A stretch of 43,058 bases of DNA from contig WSXV01000017.1 in the NCBI GenBank assembly GCA_009773475.1, positions 1 to 43,058 on the forward strand, written 5' to 3'. The translations under genes and the position numbers were made by a program. Under the pieces are notes generated by a model. The model had not been told where the DNA came from. It ran no database searches and was given only the letters and a program-made list of their open reading frames with translations. This document shows, one piece after another, positions 16,520 through 25,877 of the stretch. Origin of the DNA: Desulfobulbaceae bacterium. Its GTDB lineage: Bacteria; Desulfobacterota; Desulfobulbia; Desulfobulbales; Desulfocapsaceae. Numbering within the stretch: position 1 is the first letter of the stretch; each line of letters starts with the position of its first letter.

Positions 16520-17476
16520 TTAAGACTGCCTTGGGAGGTGAACCTGATCACCATCGGCATCAACTTCTTCTTGAGTAATATCCGTCCCTGCCAGGAAGCG
16601 GGGAATGACCTGGTCAATAATCGATTCTATACAGCCCTGCTGAGCAGATGCGTCGAACCGTAGAACGGGAATGGGGCCAAACCAGGAACAGGAAAAGAGC
16701 TTTCCTGAATAAACCCGTGAGTTTTGTGTGCCATGGTGACTTTTCAAGGAACTCAGCAGGGCAGTGTATTGTTCAGGCTCAAAATTGTTAACCAGGGTAA
16801 TCATATCGGCACCGTAAAGGATGCTTTTGTGGAGAGCTGCAAGGGTGGCGGCAATATCTGCGGCGACGTATTCCAGACGAAGAACGGAGCTGCCGAATTC
16901 CTTGAATTTTTCGCAGAGAAGAGGGGTGATGGTATCATTTTTCCAGTTGTCCGGCGCATTGATGCCGGCAGTTACAATCCCGACACGGAACTGTTTGAAG
17001 GGTAATACGTCAATGATCGGGCGGTGCTGGTGACAGATACTTTCAACTTGTTGGAGGCTGTCATTGTTGAATTTTGGTGAAATTCTGTGCAACCTGGCCA
17101 CAATCTGACTTTTCAGGACGACTTCATTGTTCGGTAAGGTCTGGCAATTGACGGCATCAATGCCATGAATGAAGCGTAGCGCCTGATCATTCACTCTAAG
17201 CAATCCATCCTGGGCGGCCCGCAAGCTGACTACGCCTTTTCCGGACTCAGGCATGGCGATACCGCTGCCGGCAGCAGCATCTCCAAGCATCAAGAAGGAA
17301 TCATGGCCAGAGGAAAGCCCATCTTCAAAGCTGAGCACACAGACATGTTCTCTCCCGACGTTAATGATCTGCCCGTTATCCCTGGTTGCATGACGGGAAC
17401 CGGCAGAGGCGGGAGAAGCCAACGCATGACCAGAAAGAAGAGTTTGGTATTCTTGCTCCGGTATAAAATCGATCAT
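16520..17476 (-). CDS. Molybdopterin-binding (MoCF-like) protein, degenerate, upstream of fdhA
   Basis: About 318 residues from the ATG at 17476 (GGAAGG 8 bases upstream; a GTG directly before it is also possible). The layout resembles the family of stand-alone molybdopterin-binding proteins found near formate dehydrogenases. Residues 1-150 form an N-terminal region with a DGLLRVN..LRFIHGIDAVNC segment and a VVLKSQIVARLHRIS segment. After the linker HRPIIDVLPFKQ comes the start of a MoCF fold, RVGIVTAG near 169. The usual second signature (TGGMS-x-D-P-D) is replaced by LVNNFEPEQ, and the LPG loop is not recognisable. The protein therefore probably binds something MPT-like weakly or not at all. 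It ends 123 bp before fdhA. Family call is moderate. Confidence 0.6.
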   Translation of the reverse strand: MIDFIPEQEYQTLLSGHALASPASAGSRHATRDNGQIINVGREHVCVLSFEDGLSSGHDSFLMLGDAAAGSGIAMPESGKGVVSLRAAQDGLLRVNDQALRFIHGIDAVNCQTLPNNEVVLKSQIVARLHRISPKFNNDSLQQVESICHQHRPIIDVLPFKQFRVGIVTAGINAPDNWKNDTITPLLCEKFKEFGSSVLRLEYVAADIAATLAALHKSILYGADMITLVNNFEPEQYTALLSSLKSHHGTQNSRVYSGKLFSCSWFGPIPVLRFDASAQQGCIESIIDQVIPRFLAGTDITQEEVDADGDQVHLPRQS

Positions 17477-17563
17477 CACAGAACCTTCCCATGAAAGAAA
17501 TGCCTGACAATTTAAGTAAAAAACAAAAGTCCACGAAGGTCTTTATTCGTAATTCTTTAAGAG

Positions 17564-17592
17564 GGTATAAATTTTCATTCTTGCAAAGACAA
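17564..17592 (-). promoter_or_regulatory. Candidate promoter of the formate dehydrogenase operon
   Basis: On the minus strand TTGTCT (17592-17587) and TATACC (17569-17564) are separated by 17 bases, resembling -35 and -10 boxes (four of six matches each), about 90 bases upstream of the first gene of the operon. No other strong candidate was seen, but such matches also arise by chance in AT-rich DNA. Confidence 0.35.
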
Positions 17593-17658
17593 TAAATTTC
17601 CTTTCGACAACGAATAACAACCTATACGGATATGTACCTTGTCTTATTAGATTTTCAA

Positions 17659-17704
17659 CGTAAGCAAAGGGCTTACGCCGGTGTAAGGAAGCTTGCTACA
17701 AGCT
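17659..17704. promoter_or_regulatory. Two adjacent inverted repeats, possible operator
   Basis: CGTAAGC (17659-17665) and GCTTACG (17671-17677) form a perfect 7-bp inverted repeat with a 5-nt spacer. AGCTTG (17690-17695) and CAAGCT (17699-17704) form a second one. They lie upstream of the candidate formate dehydrogenase promoter and could be regulator sites. No further gene or element is visible in 17480-17803. Confidence 0.3.
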
Positions 17705-17803
17705 GGGGTGGAAGGAGAGGGGGAGCTGCGGAAATATCTTTGAGGGTTTAGCTCATTGAACTAAAAAAAAGTTTGTGCATGAAGGGGTTGTTGCAGGTGA
17801 TGG

Positions 17804-17825
17804 CATCCTGGATTGATCCAGGATG
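17804..17825. terminator. 9-bp hairpin after the metallophosphoesterase fusion gene
   Basis: CATCCTGGA (17804-17812) pairs perfectly with TCCAGGATG (17817-17825) around a 4-nt loop, 18 bases past the stop of the leftward fusion gene. There is no T-run, so it may be a weak or Rho-assisted terminator or an mRNA-stabilising 3' end. Confidence 0.4.
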
Positions 17826-17843
17826 ATGAAACTGACACCGAGC

Positions 17844-19274
17844 TCATTTAGAATAAGCCTGAAGGATCCCATCCCCCTTGGCCAGAGTAATCAGGGTGAT
17901 TTCGCCGGGGCAGTGGAAACGCAGGGGAATGCTGGAGGCGCCGGCGCCCCGGCTGGTGTAGCCGGTCATTTTTTGATATTGCCATGAGCCGGAGGCGGTA
18001 TAACGAGGCGCTCTGGAGTTGGTAAAGATGGGACGTTGATTCGGCAGGCAGATCTGTCCGCCGTGGGTGTGGCCGCAGAGGTAGAGATTGGCGTTGCATT
18101 GAGACGCCTCCTGGTATGCCTCCGGGGAGTGGGCGAGGAAGACGGTGAAGGCCTGCGCCGGGACATCCCGGAAGGCGGCTTCGGCATTGGCCATCTTGTA
18201 GAAATGAGGATCATCGACGCCGACGATCCAGATATGTTCTCCGTTGCGCTCTATCGGCCAGGATTCGTTAATAAGCATGATCAGGCCGGTCTCCTCAAAA
18301 TCCGGGGCCATTTCCAGACAATCATGGTTGCCAAGTACCCCCAGGATGCCGTCTTGTGATTGGATATGGGGCAGAAGGCGGCGTAGATGGCGGATGCAAG
18401 GGGCGATGGGGCCGTAGGTCTGCATCCGGATATCGCCGCCAATCAGGCAGAGATCGACCTCGATGTCGCGCAGCGAGTCAATGAGGGTGTCGGTCAGGGA
18501 TTCGATGCCATCCAGGTGCAGATCGCTCAGGAAGAGGATTCGGAACTGGTCAAAGGCCTCAGGGAGTGCCGGAAAGTGGAAGGTCTTTTTCACCACCTGG
18601 ATGTTGAGGGCATTGGCGACACCCTTCTCGTACAGGCCGGTTAGCTTGAACAGCGGAGCAAGGACGACCAGGTCGGTGAAAAAACTGGTCATGTTGAAGA
18701 AGGTCTGCCATCTGGCTAAAGGGGTGTGGCAGGCGCGCCATTCACGGAGGCGAACCGTGGAGCGGATCTGGCGGGGATAATTTTTCAGGGGTGGACGGAA
18801 AATAATAAAGTGCCAGAATCGCGAGCTCCAATAGGCTATAACGATAAACAGGAGCAGGATTGCCGTCATCTGCCACCAGCTGAGATTGGTGATCAAGGCA
18901 AACAACAGGGTGGGGAAGAGGGCCTCGAAAAGTTGATCGAGGATTACGATCTCCGTGCCGCTGCTCAGGGTGCGGCGACGTTTGATAAAGCTGGACAGCA
19001 GATCTCCGCCCATGGCCAGCAAGGCGCAGGCCCCTCCCAACCACCAGGTGAGGCCGATCAGAGGAGCGACTAAGGTGCCGCCGAGCAGGCTGGCGATGAG
19101 GCCGCGGATGGTTTTGTGCGGACCGAAAATGGGTTGCTGATCCCGCCAGAGTCTGCCGCCGTCCAGGGGCCGGCTCCAGCGCTCGCCGCAGATCATGCTG
19201 GCAAGGGGTGGCAGCGCGTTGATCCAGAGCAGAAAGAAAACGAATGAAAGAACAGGGGTGGCTGCTGTGATCAT
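17844..19274 (-). CDS. CarS/DUF46 CDP-lipid synthase domain fused to a metallophosphoesterase
   Basis: About 476 residues from the ATG at 19274 (GGGAG upstream; the frame continues to 19328 without a ribosome site). Residues 1-160 are membrane-spanning and match the CDP-archaeol synthase (CarS) family: PLDGGRLWRD near 36-45, IFGPHKTIRG near 49-58 and GDLLSSFIKRRR near 90-101. CarS uses CTP to activate a lipid phosphate. Residues about 245-460 are a calcineurin-like phosphoesterase with SDLHLD (250-255), GGDIR, GNHD (315-318) and GHTHGGQ, a complete metal site similar to YaeI-type lipid-linked phosphatases. It is the last gene of the sppA operon, 84 bp after a CDP-alcohol phosphatidyltransferase. 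A role in making or turning over an unusual phospholipid is inferred. Confidence 0.85.
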   Translation of the reverse strand: MITAATPVLSFVFFLLWINALPPLASMICGERWSRPLDGGRLWRDQQPIFGPHKTIRGLIASLLGGTLVAPLIGLTWWLGGACALLAMGGDLLSSFIKRRRTLSSGTEIVILDQLFEALFPTLLFALITNLSWWQMTAILLLFIVIAYWSSRFWHFIIFRPPLKNYPRQIRSTVRLREWRACHTPLARWQTFFNMTSFFTDLVVLAPLFKLTGLYEKGVANALNIQVVKKTFHFPALPEAFDQFRILFLSDLHLDGIESLTDTLIDSLRDIEVDLCLIGGDIRMQTYGPIAPCIRHLRRLLPHIQSQDGILGVLGNHDCLEMAPDFEETGLIMLINESWPIERNGEHIWIVGVDDPHFYKMANAEAAFRDVPAQAFTVFLAHSPEAYQEASQCNANLYLCGHTHGGQICLPNQRPIFTNSRAPRYTASGSWQYQKMTGYTSRGAGASSIPLRFHCPGEITLITLAKGDGILQAYSK

Positions 19275-19358
19275 GTTGGGTTTTCTCCCGGTTTTACAGA
19301 AAGCCTCAGTCGGAATTTTCAGGGGCATCCGTTGAGCCTAGAATTCAGAAGGCAGTGA

Positions 19359-19895
19359 TTATGCTCCTGTCTTCCGTCGCTTTAGTGCTTGATAAAAAAG
19401 CAGGCCGTAATCACCGGCAGCATAGGCACTGCAGAGGACGGTGAGAACAAGAATAACCGGGATCCCAACCGGCAGGACAGCAACGGTGAGAAGAAGGAGA
19501 AATTGCCCGGCAGTGGCCAGTTTTCCTGACCAGCGCGCCCCCATGTCCCGGAATGAATGCCAGGAACCGATAGCTGCGGTGTATCCAGCGGCCACAGCGA
19601 CGGTCAGGTCCCGTGAAATCACCGCCAGAATCCACCATACCGTGAATTTGTCGGCCATGGCAAAGGTGAACAGGGCGGAGAGCATGAACATTTTGTCGGC
19701 CACTGCATCGATTAATCCTCCCTGCCAGCTGGTGACCTTCCACCGCCTGGCACACCAGCCATCGAGAAAATCACTGGTGCCGCTGCCAAGAATAAGCCAG
19801 ACCCACATTTCCTGGGGAGCAAAAGGAAAGATGCAGGCAAGGGCTAATCGCAAGGCGGAGAGAATATTGGGAATCAGGGCAAGAAAGCGATTCAT
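19359..19895 (-). CDS. CDP-alcohol phosphatidyltransferase family protein
   Basis: About 178 residues from the ATG at 19895. The complete family signature D-x2-DG-x2-AR-x8-G-x3-D-x3-D is present as Asp42, Asp45-Gly46, Ala49-Arg50, Gly59, Asp63 and Asp67. These residues bind the CDP moiety and metal ions, and the enzyme transfers a phosphatidyl group from a CDP-linked lipid to an alcohol. About five or six hydrophobic segments are visible, as expected for PgsA-like proteins. Substrate (glycerol phosphate, inositol phosphate or another alcohol) is not evident. It lies directly before the CarS-phosphoesterase fusion, so the two could be successive steps: activation with CTP, then headgroup transfer. 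The frame extends upstream to 19988, but that would overlap the previous gene. Confidence 0.9.
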   Translation of the reverse strand: MNRFLALIPNILSALRLALACIFPFAPQEMWVWLILGSGTSDFLDGWCARRWKVTSWQGGLIDAVADKMFMLSALFTFAMADKFTVWWILAVISRDLTVAVAAGYTAAIGSWHSFRDMGARWSGKLATAGQFLLLLTVAVLPVGIPVILVLTVLCSAYAAGDYGLLFYQALKRRKTGA

Positions 19896-19963
19896 CGGGA
19901 AGGTTTCCTTTGTATTCAGAGGGAGAAAGGCTGGTTGCCGTAACGAAGGCGCCGGATTACTTA

Positions 19964-20935
19964 TTATGACAGGAAATAATAGAGGCACCCCATGAGCATA
20001 AGGCTGCCGACGCGAAAGAACTGGTTGTAAAAGATCAATTCCGCCGCCACCTTTGGCGGGAATATCCCGGCATAATAGGGAAACTGATGACGAATGGCCC
20101 GGATTGGCGAAGAGAGAATGTTGCCGACCAATAGCGCCAGGATAATTTCCCGCGAGCTCATGTCGCCAGCTTCCAGCAGGGCTCCGGCTGCCGCCAGGCC
20201 GGCGGTGAATTCGGCGGCTAGTTGCAGGGTGATAATCCCCATGGATTGAGGGGTGAGCCAGGGCAGGAAGGAAAAATAAGTGGCCATGATCTTTTCCATG
20301 GCGTCAAAAATGCCACCCTTGTGCAGGAGGTAGAAAAGAATATAGATTGGGATGGTGAAATGAACGACGCTGCGGATACGTTTCTGAAAGCGAATCCAGC
20401 TTTTATGAAGAATGGAGTTCCACCCACCTCCGGCTTCTTTCGGGCCTTCGACCTGCGCTGGTTCTTGACGATCCGGCTTGGGAAGGATGAAACGGCTGAG
20501 AAGGAGGATGAGAACGGTGCGGAGGATGGCCGCGCCGAAGGTAAGGCCCACATAAATGATCGCAGCCCCTTTAATCATCGGTACGGCGATGAAGGAGACC
20601 GTGGGCAGATGGAGAAAATAGGTGGGCAGGGAGTTGAACAGGTTGGCCAGGATCAACTCCTTTCTGGAGATCTTCTGTTGCTCGTAGGCCTCTGCCAGCA
20701 TGGTGTTGGCGCTGATTCCGGAAAACATCGCCATGGTGAAGGAGGCGCTGGCGGTATCAGAGAGGTTGCCGATGCGCAGCAAAGGCCGGGCCAAGGCGGC
20801 AATTCTACTGGTCCAGTTGAGGGATTCAATCAGGTTGGCGACAAAGAGGCTGATGGAGAGGATACCAATCAGCCGGATCAGCGGCCAGATCAGGTGAAGC
20901 CAGAGTGAAGAGAGGGTGTCAGCCGAGAGGGACAT
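19964..20935 (-). CDS. Nucleoside recognition (Gate) domain membrane protein
   Basis: A 323-residue polytopic membrane protein with two Gate/nucleoside-recognition repeats, related to SpmA/SpmB and YjiH-type proteins. NLIESLNWTSRIA, then RIGNLSDTASASFTMAMFSG and AFNS-like NLFNSLPTYFLHLP mark the first repeat; TPQSMGIITLQLAAEFTAGL marks the second. Eight or so hydrophobic segments are visible. The transported or sensed ligand is unknown for most members. It lies 60 bp after sppA and 68 bp before the phosphatidyltransferase on the same strand, so it is probably part of the membrane operon. Confidence 0.82.
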   Translation of the reverse strand: MSLSADTLSSLWLHLIWPLIRLIGILSISLFVANLIESLNWTSRIAALARPLLRIGNLSDTASASFTMAMFSGISANTMLAEAYEQQKISRKELILANLFNSLPTYFLHLPTVSFIAVPMIKGAAIIYVGLTFGAAILRTVLILLLSRFILPKPDRQEPAQVEGPKEAGGGWNSILHKSWIRFQKRIRSVVHFTIPIYILFYLLHKGGIFDAMEKIMATYFSFLPWLTPQSMGIITLQLAAEFTAGLAAAGALLEAGDMSSREIILALLVGNILSSPIRAIRHQFPYYAGIFPPKVAAELIFYNQFFRVGSLMLMGCLYYFLS

Positions 20936-20995
20936 GGTTACTTTTCTGTCTGGTCGTTCCTGAAAATTTGTAAAATGGCTGTTTTGCCGACGACA

Positions 20996-22861
20996 TCAGG
21001 GTTCAAGGAGTGACTGCCCTTGAATCAGAGAATGGGCGTAGAGGCCTGCCGGATCGTTGAAAAGGAGAAACTCTTTGACCGGGGCGGCCAGGCGGGCAAG
21101 TTGTTGCGCCAGAGGTTGTGAAAGCAGGTGGGGGAGCACGGCAGCTGTCACCTTACCATTGAAAAGTTCCAGCATCTCTTCGCTGAGGGTGCGAGGTCGT
21201 TCAATATAACTGGCGGTATAGGTCTCCACTTTTGCAAGCTTGGCCGCTGAGGCAATGGCGTCTTCGAGGTTCCCGATTTTATCCACCAGTCCCAGTTGCT
21301 GGGCTTCGGTTCCGATGAAAACCCGCCCTTCCGCCACTGTCTGGACCTTATCCATACTCATATTGCGGCCGGTGGCTACCAGCGACAAAAATTGCCGGTA
21401 CCCATGATCCAGGGTCATCTGGAGGGCCTCTTTCAAGGGGGGAGCCAGGGGGCGGCTCAGGTTCAGGCCGGAGGCCAGTTGAGTGGTGCCGACGCCGTCA
21501 CTGTGCACCCCAAGGTTGGCCAGGGTGTTTTCAAAGGTGGGGATGGCGGCGAAGATGCCGATGGAGCCGGTGACGGTGGCAGGTGATGCCCATATTTCAT
21601 TGGCATCGGCGGCGATCCAGTACCCGCCAGAGGCGGCAGTGGAGCCCATGGAAATCACCAGGGGTTTGTTGCTTTTTTTCAGCTCCAGAATCTCCTGGCG
21701 GATAATTTCGGAGGCAAAGGCAGAGCCGCCACCGGAGTTAACCCGCAGGGTCACGGCCTTGACCGTCGGGTCAAGACGGGCCTTGCGGATCAGGGCTGCC
21801 AGTGAGTTGCCGCCAATGGTACCAGCCGACTGTGTTCCGTCCAGAATCATGCCCTCGGCAATAATGACGCCGATGGTGTTGTCGGCAGCCACCAATGGCG
21901 GCTGATAGGAAGGGGTGATGGTGTTCAGATAGGTTCGCAGGGGGATCTGGCTGAAACCGGTTTCTGCAGAGACAGCGGTCTGTTGTGCCAGATAGTCACG
22001 GAGCTTTGCTCTATCTTTAAGTCCATCCACAAGCTTGGAGTCCAGTGCCAGCTTGGCGGTATCCCCTCCTGATGCCGCAAGTTTGACGGATATGTTGTTG
22101 GCATACTGGTCGATGGCATCGGCAGGGAGTGCGCGTTGTCTGGTTATATCAGCGGTGAAGATGGTCCACAGAGAGGTGAGTAGCCCCCGCATCTGGTCTT
22201 TGGCCTCCATGGACATGGAGTCGCGGATGATGGGTTCCACAGCTGACTTGTAGGTGCCGACACGGAAGACATGGTAGTTGACCCGTAATTTTTCCAGGGC
22301 CTCGCGGAAAAAGAGCTGGTAGGAGCCAAAACCGTGCAGATCGACGCCACCCATGGGGTTGAGGTAAATTTCCGAGGCGAAGGAGGCGAGGTAATAGGTC
22401 TTCTGCCGGTAAAAGTCTTCCGCCGCAATGACCTTTTTGCCGCTTTTTTTAAACTGGGTCAAGGCCTCGCCAATGGTCTGCATTTGATCAAGCCCGATTT
22501 TATCCAAATCTTTCAGGTCTAAAAGGATACATTTAATCTGGGTGTCGGTGGTCGCGTGATGGATTGCATCGAGGACATCCTGAAGCAGGGTTTCAGTTGG
22601 TGCCTGCTGGGTCGGCGTCATTTCGGCGAGCAGTTCGGTGAGGGGATTGACAGTCTGTTTTTCTTCTACGATATTGCCGGAAAGAGAAAGGATCAGGGCG
22701 GCATTATGGATAATCGCCACCTTCTTTTGGGAGAAAAATGTGGCAAAAAGAACAAAGATGAGTATCAGAAAGATGAGGTTTCCAAGGATGCTGCGGGTTG
22801 CGGTGAGAAATCTACCGATCCAGCGGAACAGGGTGGCGAGTGCGGAGAAAATTTTTTTCAT
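20996..22861 (-). CDS. sppA: Signal peptide peptidase SppA, 67-kDa type
   Basis: About 621 residues from the ATG at 22861, matching E. coli SppA (618). SppA is an inner-membrane serine protease with a Ser-Lys dyad that degrades cleaved signal peptides in the periplasm. A membrane anchor lies at about residues 20-50. The N-terminal repeat carries the conserved lysine in VGTYKSAVEP, and the C-terminal repeat has the nucleophile segment STAASGGYWIAAD, as in tandem-repeat SppA. The frame is open upstream to 23050 but that part lies in the divergent promoter region shared with copA and looks non-coding. There is no good ribosome site. It heads the leftward four-gene operon. Confidence 0.94.
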   Translation of the reverse strand: MKKIFSALATLFRWIGRFLTATRSILGNLIFLILIFVLFATFFSQKKVAIIHNAALILSLSGNIVEEKQTVNPLTELLAEMTPTQQAPTETLLQDVLDAIHHATTDTQIKCILLDLKDLDKIGLDQMQTIGEALTQFKKSGKKVIAAEDFYRQKTYYLASFASEIYLNPMGGVDLHGFGSYQLFFREALEKLRVNYHVFRVGTYKSAVEPIIRDSMSMEAKDQMRGLLTSLWTIFTADITRQRALPADAIDQYANNISVKLAASGGDTAKLALDSKLVDGLKDRAKLRDYLAQQTAVSAETGFSQIPLRTYLNTITPSYQPPLVAADNTIGVIIAEGMILDGTQSAGTIGGNSLAALIRKARLDPTVKAVTLRVNSGGGSAFASEIIRQEILELKKSNKPLVISMGSTAASGGYWIAADANEIWASPATVTGSIGIFAAIPTFENTLANLGVHSDGVGTTQLASGLNLSRPLAPPLKEALQMTLDHGYRQFLSLVATGRNMSMDKVQTVAEGRVFIGTEAQQLGLVDKIGNLEDAIASAAKLAKVETYTASYIERPRTLSEEMLELFNGKVTAAVLPHLLSQPLAQQLARLAAPVKEFLLFNDPAGLYAHSLIQGQSLLEP

Positions 22862-23101
22862 GGAAGTGTTGTTGGGGTAAAAGAAGAAGAGTGTCTGGTT
22901 CTGGAGTTTCGGAGCTAATTTATTAGTCCATAAGCCCGTAATAATAACAATCCCGATGCTGGAAGTAAACCTTCTTGCAGTCGAAGGTTTTTGCAAGATG
23001 ATTATGATGTCATTTTCGCGTAGACGGGAATGACAGAGAATAGTTTCCATTGGTCACTTTGCAAGAGGCTCTGTCAGAAAAAATCAAATGTGGTGAAGAG
23101 A
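22862..23101. promoter_or_regulatory. Divergent intergenic region between sppA and copA
   Basis: 240 bases separate the two divergent starts and must hold both promoters. Open frames run through part of it on both strands but lack start signals and conserved residues. I see no clear copper-responsive (CueR-like) dyad by eye. Confidence 0.4.
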
Positions 23102-25618
23102 ATGTCATCCAACCAAAAACGAACGGTCGCGATCAAAGGGATGCACTGTGCTGCTTGCTCCAGCCGCATTGAGAAGGTGCTGCAGAGTCTTGACGGCGTT
23201 GACTCTGTGGCGGTCAACCTGGCGACGGAGAGCATGGAGCTGGTGTGGAACACCGATGTCATTTCCTTAGAGGCTATCGCCGGCCGAGTCAAGGACTTAG
23301 GCTTTGAGTTGGTGCAGGAAGAGGTCGGGGAAGAGTTGACCCTTGAGCTTGCGATCAGCGGTATGCATTGTGCGGCCTGTTCGACCCGGATAGAAAAGGT
23401 CGTCTCCGCGATGGATGGGGTGATCACGGTACGGATCAATCTGCTAACCGAGATCGGGCTTGTGACCTATCGCCAAGGGTTGGTCAGCCAACGGCAGATC
23501 CGTGTGGCCATTGCCGGCTTAGGCTTTGAGAGCAGACCGGTGACTGCCCGGCTCGACCAGTTTGCCAGGAAACGGCAGGAGACCCTTCAGCGATTAGCAG
23601 TTATGAAAACCAGGCTTATCTGGTCGCTGGGCCTGGCCGCGCTCCTGCTTTGTCTGTCCATGGGGGAAATGCTGGGGCTACCGCTTCCAGCGTCGATCAA
23701 TCCTCATTGGCACCCTTTGCGATTTACCCTGATCCAGTTTGCTCTGGTGGTGCCCATCATGCTGCTCGGGCGTAGTTTTTATCTTATTGGGATTCCAGCT
23801 CTTTTGCGGCGGGTCCCTAATATGGATTCCCTGATTGCCATGGGCACCGGCGCCGCCTTTCTTTATTCCTCCTGGAATATGGTGGAGATGATGCTGAGTA
23901 GAGATCCGCACCGACAGGCCATGCTGGCCATGGACCTCTATTTTGAGTCGGCTGGGGTGTTGATTGCCCTGGTCTCGCTGGGAAAATTTATGGAGACCCG
24001 CTCCAAATCGCATACCTCGGACGCCATTGCAGGGCTGATGCAGTTGACCCCGGATCGTGCCATTCTCCTGAAGAGAAAAGAGGAGAGCGATGTCGAGATG
24101 GACCAGGTTGAGATATTGGTGGAAGAGATTGAGGCCGGAGATCTGCTGCTGGTGCGCCCGGGTGAACGCATTCCCGTGGACGGCGTAATCGTTGGCGGTC
24201 GCACGGTGGTCGATGAATCGATGCTTACCGGCGAAAGCTTGCCGGTAAGCAAGAGCGAGGGAGACCGGGTTACCTGCGGGACTCTCAATAAAAGCGGGGC
24301 GGTACGGGTCAAAACCGAGCAGGTTGGTCAGGATACCATTCTGGCCCGCATTGTCAGGACAGTTCAGGAGGCGCAGGGTTCAAAGGCCCCCATTGCAGCC
24401 CTTGCGGATCGAGTAAGTCTCTACTTTGTGCCGGTGGTGATGATCGTTGCGGTGCTCACAGGCCTTGCCTGGTATTTTGCCGGCGGGGTAGAGTTCGCGG
24501 TTGCCCTCCGTTATTTTATTGCGGTCATGGTGATAGCCTGTCCCTGTGCCATGGGGCTGGCCACTCCCACATCAATCATGGTGGGAACCGGGCGCGGCGC
24601 CCAGCTCGGGGTGCTTATCAAGAGCGGTGCGGCCCTGGAGATTGCGGAGAAGGTGACAGTGCTGGTCTTTGATAAAACCGGGACCCTCACCCATGGGCGG
24701 CCGGAACTCACGGATCTTGTCAATATGAGCGGAGGGCAGAGTGATGACCAACTGCTGTATCTCGTGGCCTCCCTGGAGCAGTCCTCGGAGCATCCTCTGG
24801 CCGAAGCTCTGGTGGCAGCTGCTCAGTCAAAAGGTATTGCCTTGAAACAGCCGGATGATTTTGTCGCGACCATTGGCCGTGGTGTCTCCGGCCGGGTGGA
24901 TGGACGGGAAATTTTGTTTGGCAATCGGCAGATTCTAGAGGACAGTGGCCTTTCGGTTGAAGGGAGTAGCGAGGAGATCGCGAGCCTCTCCAGGCAGGGA
25001 AAAACGGTGCTGTTTCTCGCCGTTGATGGCCGATTGGCAGCCCTTGTTGCCATAGCCGATAAGTTGAAGTCAGAGGTGCCGGCGGCGGTGTCGAGACTAA
25101 AACAGATGGGCTTGCGGCTGATCATGCTCACCGGAGATCAGGAGATGACGGCGAAGGCCATTGCCGCTCAAGCTGGGATTGATGAGGTAATTGCCCAGGT
25201 GCTGCCGGATAAGAAAGCAGATACAATCAGAGCGTTACGGCAGCAGGGATTGTGCACGGCCATGGTCGGTGATGGCATCAACGACGCCCCGGCCCTGGCC
25301 GTTGCCGATGTGGGGATTGCCATGGGTACGGGCACCGATATCGCCATTGAATCAGGTGACATTGTCCTTATGCAGGGCAACCTGGATGGTGTGATCATAG
25401 CCCTGCGCCTATCCCGGGCGGTGATGCGCAATATCCGTCAGAATCTTTTCTGGGCCTTTGCCTATAACGTGATTGGCATCCCGGTGGCGGCTGGTCTGCT
25501 TGTTCTCTTTGGTGGTCCCAGCTTGAATCCGATGATTGCTGGAGCCGCCATGGCCATGAGTTCGGTGTCGGTGGTGGGGAACGCTTTACGATTGCGACGG
25601 TTTAATACCATTCTGTAA
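23102..25618 (+). CDS. copA: Copper-translocating P1B-type ATPase CopA
   Basis: An 838-residue copper exporter. Two N-terminal heavy-metal domains each carry GMHCAACS (Cys16/Cys19 and Cys90/Cys93). The transmembrane metal site CPC is at 480-482, the phosphorylated aspartate in DKTGT at Asp524, and the TGES actuator motif, the P1B HP motif in SEHPLAEA and the hinge [10 protein letters not shown] are all present. The start at 23102 gives the first domain the usual short leader; an upstream extension to 23030 lacks a ribosome site. It would remove Cu(I) from the cytoplasm, or load cuproproteins if of the CopA2 type. The C-terminal YN and MSS residues of Cu-ATPases are visible ([17 protein letters not shown]). 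No chaperone or regulator is next to it. Confidence 0.95.
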   Translation: MSSNQKRTVAIKGMHCAACSSRIEKVLQSLDGVDSVAVNLATESMELVWNTDVISLEAIAGRVKDLGFELVQEEVGEELTLELAISGMHCAACSTRIEKVVSAMDGVITVRINLLTEIGLVTYRQGLVSQRQIRVAIAGLGFESRPVTARLDQFARKRQETLQRLAVMKTRLIWSLGLAALLLCLSMGEMLGLPLPASINPHWHPLRFTLIQFALVVPIMLLGRSFYLIGIPALLRRVPNMDSLIAMGTGAAFLYSSWNMVEMMLSRDPHRQAMLAMDLYFESAGVLIALVSLGKFMETRSKSHTSDAIAGLMQLTPDRAILLKRKEESDVEMDQVEILVEEIEAGDLLLVRPGERIPVDGVIVGGRTVVDESMLTGESLPVSKSEGDRVTCGTLNKSGAVRVKTEQVGQDTILARIVRTVQEAQGSKAPIAALADRVSLYFVPVVMIVAVLTGLAWYFAGGVEFAVALRYFIAVMVIACPCAMGLATPTSIMVGTGRGAQLGVLIKSGAALEIAEKVTVLVFDKTGTLTHGRPELTDLVNMSGGQSDDQLLYLVASLEQSSEHPLAEALVAAAQSKGIALKQPDDFVATIGRGVSGRVDGREILFGNRQILEDSGLSVEGSSEEIASLSRQGKTVLFLAVDGRLAALVAIADKLKSEVPAAVSRLKQMGLRLIMLTGDQEMTAKAIAAQAGIDEVIAQVLPDKKADTIRALRQQGLCTAMVGDGINDAPALAVADVGIAMGTGTDIAIESGDIVLMQGNLDGVIIALRLSRAVMRNIRQNLFWAFAYNVIGIPVAAGLLVLFGGPSLNPMIAGAAMAMSSVSVVGNALRLRRFNTIL

Positions 25619-25749
25619 AAAAAACTCAGTGCCTTGAGCATCGTATCTCTGGGCGATTGAAATGGGGGCTTGTCTGACTGTCTGAAAATTGGATCGTATG
25701 AAAAATGAAATGACCATAAAAAGATGCTTTCGTCATTCCTTTTTTCTTC

Positions 25750-25778
25750 TTGACATTTCTTTGAAAAACTTTAAATAT
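25750..25778 (+). promoter_or_regulatory. Candidate sigma-70 promoter of sat
   Basis: TTGACA (25750-25755) and AAATAT (25773-25778) are 17 bases apart in an AT-rich stretch about 100 bases upstream of sat. A perfect -35 box and ideal spacing fit a strongly expressed gene. The rest of 25619-25877 shows no gene. Confidence 0.6.
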
Positions 25779-25877
25779 GGTGATGCTTAAGTGAATGGTT
25801 GTTCATTAAGTTGCTGCTCCAGTGTTGGTGTCAGTATTTTTTATTCACATAAAAAAAATTAACAAAAGAGGGGTCCT

